Of a stretch of 11,409 nt of DNA, positions 7,601 through 11,409 are shown in pieces; the stretch's first letter is position 1, and the number at the start of each line of letters is the position of its first letter. Source of the stretch: Pseudomonadota bacterium (GTDB taxonomy: Bacteria > Pseudomonadota > Gammaproteobacteria > Enterobacterales > Succinivibrionaceae). Location of the stretch: contig JAEWPL010000056.1 in assembly GCA_023460615.1 (NCBI GenBank), positions 1-11,409 on the forward strand, written 5' to 3'. Both the position numbers and the translations under genes were made by a program. The notes beneath the pieces are model-generated. The model saw only the letters and a program-made list of their open reading frames with translations, had not been told where the DNA came from and made no database searches.

Positions 7601-8790
7601 TTATTTACCAACTGATAGAGAGTTTCTTCAAATTCTTGAGCTTCTAAAGGTAAATTAAATCTGCTATCTTTTCTAGCTCTTGATATCAAAGATTTATTGT
7701 CGTTTCCGTTGCTAAGGATCCTATTCGTTGCTTTGCCACTAGCTAATAGCAGATTTACAAGCTCCTTATTAAAGACCTCTGGTTCTAATTCCTTAAGATC
7801 TTCTATATTTGTAAACAGTGCATAAATTTCATCAGTAAATCCTTTATCACTTTCATAAAAAGGAGATAGATTGCTTTCTGTAACAACAGTGTGCTTTTTA
7901 AAACAATCTTGGATTTTCCATAATAAATCCCCATTCTCTCCTTCTAAAAGCTCTTTAATGATCTTTTCATAAGCTTTAATTAAATCTGTAAGCTCTTTTT
8001 CTAGAGTGTTGTTTGGATGTTGCTTTTTAAGGTTATAAATTGCATAACCAAAATAGCCTTCTTTAGGATTAAGATTACGTACGCTCTTTAAGAGGTTAAT
8101 TGTTTCTTTAAGGGAAGTAGGATTTTGAGTGCCTAAAATTTCTAATAAAGTAGCTCTTTTGTCACCTAATTTGTCAGTATAAAAAAGATCTCTCCACACA
8201 GCAAACATTGCTTCATCTTGCAAGGCATTAGACTCTTGCTCTTGAATTAGTTGCACGTTGAAGGCTTTGCCTGATTCAAAGGCATAAACTTGATTTAAAG
8301 CTCTATTACAAAAGGAATGGATAGTACTAATAGGAGCATTATCGATATTTCTCTCTGCTCTATTTAGTAACCTTGCATATTTCTTTGCAAGATCTTGTTG
8401 GTTGCTTTGATTAAGGTAGTTTTCTAATAACTCTTTTAAGTTCTCATCACAATCAAGACTATCTAAAGTAGCTCCTTTACCAACTTTTTCAAATAGAATT
8501 CTTGTATCGTGAATTTTCTCAAGGATACGTGCTCTTAAATCAGAGGCAGCTGCATTAGTAAAAGTAACAATTAAGATATTCTCGATAGAAAGTGGATTTC
8601 CTTGATTGATATACAAAGAAGTATTCTGCTCTTGATTTAATTGTCCTAGTAGCAATCGTATTACAAGATTACTAATGGTATAAGTCTTACCAGTACCTGC
8701 TGATGCTTCAATTAAGGAAGTGCTATTTAAATCAAAAGTATTTACTTTTAGTGGAGTGATTTCTCTTAAGTTATTTTCTTGGTTTTGCAT
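4618..8790 (-). CDS. recB: RecBCD subunit RecB, 3'-5' helicase and nuclease (exonuclease V beta subunit)
   Basis: RecB is the UvrD-like superfamily 1A 3'-5' helicase of RecBCD and carries the single nuclease site and the RecA-loading domain. Motifs in order: Walker A SAGTGKT (30-36, K35), IVTFTNAAA (74-82), TIHSFC (156-161), Walker B MIDEFQDTDP (469-478), IGDPKQSIYAFRNAD (504-518), TNFRSS (537-542), TVHMSKGLQYPI (873-884) and VRLLYVALTRAQ (967-978). After a polar, low-complexity linker (about 1000-1120) comes the nuclease domain: GDFLHELME (H1131), GSIDLV (D1275), IDYKSNFLG (D1292, K1294) and DVQILIY (Q1322, Y1326). These match E. coli H956, D1067, D1080 and K1082, so nuclease activity is expected. 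The protein is about 210 residues longer than E. coli RecB, all upstream of the nuclease core. The ATG at 8790 follows recC by 13 bp, with a modest Shine-Dalgarno GGGA 8 nt upstream. Confidence 0.97.
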   Translation of the reverse strand: MQNQENNLREITPLKVNTFDLNSTSLIEASAGTGKTYTISNLVIRLLLGQLNQEQNTSLYINQGNPLSIENILIVTFTNAAASDLRARILEKIHDTRILFEKVGKGATLDSLDCDENLKELLENYLNQSNQQDLAKKYARLLNRAERNIDNAPISTIHSFCNRALNQVYAFESGKAFNVQLIQEQESNALQDEAMFAVWRDLFYTDKLGDKRATLLEILGTQNPTSLKETINLLKSVRNLNPKEGYFGYAIYNLKKQHPNNTLEKELTDLIKAYEKIIKELLEGENGDLLWKIQDCFKKHTVVTESNLSPFYESDKGFTDEIYALFTNIEDLKELEPEVFNKELVNLLLASGKATNRILSNGNDNKSLISRARKDSRFNLPLEAQEFEETLYQLVNNLEEIREKLDLNSKTIKYVLSILCINKLDSLFIRDNVISNDELLRQLAIVLTVDKKRGDNLAKLLRNQYPVAMIDEFQDTDPIQFEIFNKLYLEDKKQAQSKAVCYLIGDPKQSIYAFRNADINSYNKAKAKVEKLYTLDTNFRSSRNIIEGVNAIFEQNVPGFEPRPLDCEADFIPSNIDFMRVNYPKEDQKLAGSCRFYFEDEYNDDDFYKRPISNYVNTLEFENPKLKKDLYQVAIAKALACDVVKVLTQGILDKSSDRTKKRKIKPSDIAILVKSGQESLQIQAALEEVGLKSVYFSDRSSVIGSEVQTSFFSSEYKPSSESVNIIYFMEAMCNNSNVSLVNRLLTCSLLRDNSKEIVLNTEDDNFDKEIRLLHDCYLKWEKHGFISAFTHYLQSHDGIKSMLDTEGGERALSNYYQIAELIQSIDAKVIGPQAQLIWFKSVALESDSKNACFSEDETKKHLESEQELIKIYTVHMSKGLQYPIAFLPYFYLPYGSDPVSKKSSNFKIYDVNSAHLTLVPNNETFYLQMDEKTNTVTNMSLKSEFGAKEKTIDTKEIVKQASLQEEVRLLYVALTRAQAANFIYLNNLTNKGSIYKVFNRIINSKAEDGSLKAVSNQDLFKPLYEDHLKAEDILLDDSKKEYKDYLAKEKKKNIKKTSSLSVNTLNAGDIDKSYTISSYSTITSGNHNHMFTEQNGENLSSDPKALEEESSSEELLQFSFTKGNIAGDFLHELMEYLLSRTNFDKNNEGCLLKFVEETTINNKNKKYGSLLKPYNEDISVFNSDFTDWLFSIVHANLGIVDSNGNALSLSCLTSDRCACELEYFMPCKLFKMDEFNLICDEFYQSEAKKFGDTIQADLPMLKANDFKGFMKGSIDLVANFETDIGNQYFLIDYKSNFLGGDFKDYSPSQMFKSIFTSRYDVQILIYSVALHRFLKTIVKDYDYEKDFGGVMYLFLRGLQKGTDTISTGIYQIKPNFELVERLDKLFETAE

Positions 8791-8803
8791 TTTTTCTGTC
8801 CCA

Positions 8804-11409
8804 CTATTTCTTAATTGATGCTTTGATGATTGATACTAAATCTTCCTTAATTGAATCCTTAATGATTGGTACTATTTTTTCTTTAATATATTCAAAGAAG
8901 GAAATAATTAAATACTGCTGATCATCTGACAATTCATCAAAATGATTAAAGATATCTGCACCTTCAAATAAAAAGGCAGCGGCATCATCTTTCTTAAATA
9001 ACTCAGCCTCGCCGTTGTCATTCCAAAGCTTGACTAGAGCATCTTTTACCTCTAATTCTTGATAATTCTTGTCTTCATTGTATTGAACAGAGAAATACTC
9101 TTCGATTAGTTTAGAGCTTACAGGTGTAGGGATAGAGCTAAACCTAATGTAAAATTCAATTAAATCATTTAACAGTAACTTTAGATTCGCAACTGAATAC
9201 TGTTCTCTATCAAAGACAAATCTTGTACACTCGCCATCCTTAGTAAAGATGTAATGAGTAATTTGGGTATGAGGCTTTTCAATTGCATAAATTACAGAAT
9301 TGATTAAAGCTTGTATGTAGCAACTAAATGAAATCTTGGCTTTTTCATGCCATAAATCTAAAATAATATTGCTGTTTTTCAAAAGAGTGCCACTAAATAC
9401 AGCACTTACAACTTTAGTCTTTTCCTCTGTTTCTTTTATAGGAATAGGAAAATCTAACTTAAATTCAGTTTCTTGTATATTTTTGCCATTATTTAATACA
9501 GCTTTGGCTTGCTTTACTAGATCTTCAGCTTGTTTTACAAAGTCGCCTTTTTGATTTTCTTTTAATTGACCAAAAGGAATACAACCTTTTTGATACAACA
9601 TTTCAAAATAATCACTTGCAACTGTGTAATTTGATGAGCTTAAATTCTTATCAAAATAATCCTTTAGATAAGAATTCTTATCTCTAAAAGCAATCTCAAA
9701 AGGCTCTTCATCTTGTAAAGTATTGCTATAGTTTACGTTTAAAGAAATATTAAAACGCTCTTTTAAAAATTGTCTTGAACAGCCTCTAAACAGTTGTAAA
9801 AGATCGTTATAACCTACCTGATATTGATTTTGTATTGGAAGATAAGCTTCTTCTCTCAAGCCTAAAGGCTTAATTTTCTGAAGTTCACCTTGAAGTTTTC
9901 CATCCCAGAAACTACCAACATTAAATGACAATACAGCATTATCAGCTTGATAGTTTTTAGGATCATATGAGTTTAAAGTTTCCTTATGGAAAATTGCTTC
10001 ATAAGGAGTTTTATCATTTGTCTCAAGCTTAAAGTGATCGTTTATATAATCTTTAAGCTCAGTTAACACAACCGATGGGTTTAGCTCTGCTTTATTAGTT
10101 GGAGATTCACCAAGATATGATAAATACAAGCTCTCTTGTGCAGATAAAATAGCCTCTAAAAAGATAAATCTGTCATCGATAATTCTTGATCTGTCATTCT
10201 TTCTCTTAAAAAGAGGATTGCCCATTAAATTAAAACTTGGAGCAGTATCTTTTCTTGGGAAATCCGTATCATTTAAACCTAAGATATAAATATGCTTGAA
10301 AGGCACTGCTCTCATTGGCATTAAAGAGCAGAAGTTGATACTTCCACGCAAATATTGATTAGAGTCATGGGTATTGCCAAAAGCATGGATAAGCTTTGCT
10401 CTAAATACAGGTAAAGTGATCTTAATTTGAGCCTCAAGCTCATCACTATCATTTTTCAAATGGCTAACAGCCTCATTCATCTCAACTAAAATGTCTTCGA
10501 CTAATGAGCATTCATATTGTGTTTTTGGATCTTGAACAAAGCAACCATCTAAAATTAAGTTCTTAAGTTTATCTGTCCAGACCGCTGTTTCACTTGAATC
10601 TAAATTAGGATCAAACTCTGCTCTTATTTGATTTAACTTATCAATAAAAGCATATAACTTGCCTAATAAAGTGTAATCTGACGATTCAAAGTTATCAAAA
10701 CCAGAAGTGTCATGACCAGAGCCTGTCATAAAGCCATAGAATAATCTATCAAGACCTGCTTCAATGGTCCAAGGAAGATTGATCTCCTCCTCTGTATGTA
10801 ATTGAGAGCAGACATCCTTTTGATTAAAGCCCCAGTGAATATTGGTGTTATTAAACCAACTAATAATCACTGACAATTCTTCAGTGCTTATATTAAATTT
10901 TTCTGCAAGTGGCTTTACGGATAGCAACTCAATGATCAAATTAGCGCTAATAGGACTTATACCGATGGACAATAACTTGATGATAGCATCAGCAACTTCA
11001 TTTGAAGATTGAGTGGATTTATCACTAACTGTATATGGCAAATAGCAAGGATCCTCTTTTTCAATAGAGCCAAATACAGAATCAATGTAAGGAGCGTAGG
11101 TTTCAATATTTGGAACCATCACCAAAATATCTTTTGGCAATATTGGCTTATCACTGTTTTTAATGCTATTTAAGATTGAGTCTCTTAAGACTTCTAACTC
11201 TCTTTTTATAGTATGACAAGCGTGTACTTGCAAAGATAGATCATTGCCTTTTATAGTTTGCTTTTCTTCAGTTGGAGAGCTTAAATTAAGTAAACTGTCT
11301 TTTACATAATTTAATAGAGTATGTGTTTTCTCATCGTCATTAACGCTATTGGCAAAACAATGAGTAAAATCAATCTCATTATCTTTAGATAACAATACGT
11401 TGAGGGTAT
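8804..11409 (-). CDS. recC: RecBCD subunit RecC, 5'-truncated by the window edge (exonuclease V gamma subunit)
   Basis: RecC is the inactive helicase-like scaffold of RecBCD that splits the duplex, channels the strands and recognises Chi. The frame stays open to the right edge, giving 867 codons from the first complete one; the missing N-terminal part should be some 300 residues, judged from E. coli RecC (1122). A TTG at 11395 lies inside the aligned region and is not the real start. Recognisable segments, numbered from the first complete codon: SLQVHACHTIKRELEVL (58-74, like E. coli ISFHVCHSPQREVEVL), CSLMPMRAVPFKHIYILGLN (360-379), DDRFIFLEAILSAQESLYLSY (411-431; very similar to E. coli DDRYLFLEALISAQQKLYISY) and EEPFEIAF (567-574). 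The degenerate nuclease-like C-terminal region follows. The extreme C-terminus is lengthened by a 12-residue tandem repeat. It is the first visible gene of recC-recB-recD; its promoter is off-window, and the TAG stop lies 13 bp before recB. Confidence 0.95.
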   Translation of the reverse strand, partial: TLNVLLSKDNEIDFTHCFANSVNDDEKTHTLLNYVKDSLLNLSSPTEEKQTIKGNDLSLQVHACHTIKRELEVLRDSILNSIKNSDKPILPKDILVMVPNIETYAPYIDSVFGSIEKEDPCYLPYTVSDKSTQSSNEVADAIIKLLSIGISPISANLIIELLSVKPLAEKFNISTEELSVIISWFNNTNIHWGFNQKDVCSQLHTEEEINLPWTIEAGLDRLFYGFMTGSGHDTSGFDNFESSDYTLLGKLYAFIDKLNQIRAEFDPNLDSSETAVWTDKLKNLILDGCFVQDPKTQYECSLVEDILVEMNEAVSHLKNDSDELEAQIKITLPVFRAKLIHAFGNTHDSNQYLRGSINFCSLMPMRAVPFKHIYILGLNDTDFPRKDTAPSFNLMGNPLFKRKNDRSRIIDDRFIFLEAILSAQESLYLSYLGESPTNKAELNPSVVLTELKDYINDHFKLETNDKTPYEAIFHKETLNSYDPKNYQADNAVLSFNVGSFWDGKLQGELQKIKPLGLREEAYLPIQNQYQVGYNDLLQLFRGCSRQFLKERFNISLNVNYSNTLQDEEPFEIAFRDKNSYLKDYFDKNLSSSNYTVASDYFEMLYQKGCIPFGQLKENQKGDFVKQAEDLVKQAKAVLNNGKNIQETEFKLDFPIPIKETEEKTKVVSAVFSGTLLKNSNIILDLWHEKAKISFSCYIQALINSVIYAIEKPHTQITHYIFTKDGECTRFVFDREQYSVANLKLLLNDLIEFYIRFSSIPTPVSSKLIEEYFSVQYNEDKNYQELEVKDALVKLWNDNGEAELFKKDDAAAFLFEGADIFNHFDELSDDQQYLIISFFEYIKEKIVPIIKDSIKEDLVSIIKASIKK
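8811..8882. repeat. Two-unit 36-bp tandem repeat at the 3' end of recC
   Basis: Units 8811-8846 and 8847-8882 match at 27 of 36 positions by hand alignment, and the period is a multiple of three. In the RecC product this gives KIVPIIKDSIKE followed by DLVSIIKASIKK, which are the last 24 residues. The first unit aligns with the usual RecC end (E. coli FLLPLFRFNQS), so the second unit looks like an added copy. Divergence between the copies means the duplication is not very recent. Confidence 0.75.

Noticed and set aside
11393..11395. TTG as the start codon of recC
   Set aside because: The frame continues upstream to the edge, and homology to RecC shows that about 300 N-terminal residues are missing, so this is an internal leucine codon.
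1..11409. Novel defence system, CRISPR array, insertion sequence or prophage
   Set aside because: No repeat-spacer pattern, transposase, integrase or unknown gene cluster is present; all long frames belong to known core families. RecBCD itself acts against linear phage DNA, but that is well described.

Overview
The window looks like chromosomal DNA of an AT-rich gammaproteobacterium. Three things support this: a complete-looking RecBCD gene set in the order recC-recB-recD, an rRNA-operon leader with the boxB/boxA layout and the conserved GACAATCTGTGTGGGC block known from gammaproteobacterial 16S leaders, and a transmembrane chemoreceptor, which implies a motile cell. A low-GC member such as the Succinivibrionaceae (Aeromonadales) would fit, but that placement is inference and the sequence alone does not prove it.

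Layout from left to right. Positions 1-126 hold, on the minus strand, the promoter and start of the leader of an rRNA operon whose 16S gene lies just outside the left edge. Positions 127-701 are AT-rich intergenic DNA between this rrn promoter and a divergently transcribed chemoreceptor gene. It contains A-tracts behind the rrn promoter, an AT-rich hairpin, a good CRP-like palindrome and weak promoter candidates. The chemoreceptor gene (702-2315, plus strand) ends in a strong intrinsic terminator whose U-rich tail overlaps the 3' end of the convergent gene recD.

From 2366 to the right edge the minus strand carries one tightly packed operon read right to left: recC (its 5' part is off-window), recB and recD, with gaps of only 13 and 8 bp. 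Together they encode the RecBCD helicase-nuclease. RecB is the 3'-5' helicase and nuclease, RecC the scaffold that splits DNA and reads Chi, and RecD the 5'-3' helicase. All helicase and nuclease motifs expected for activity are visible in RecB and RecD. Both proteins are clearly longer than their E. coli counterparts (1390 against 1180 residues, and 747 against 608). The ptrA protease gene that separates recC and recB in E. coli is absent here.

I see no CRISPR array, transposon, prophage or unknown multi-gene system. The window is ordinary core-genome content with a few details worth checking: the rrn start at the edge, a 36-bp tandem duplication that lengthens the RecC tail, the enlarged RecB and RecD, and candidate regulatory palindromes.
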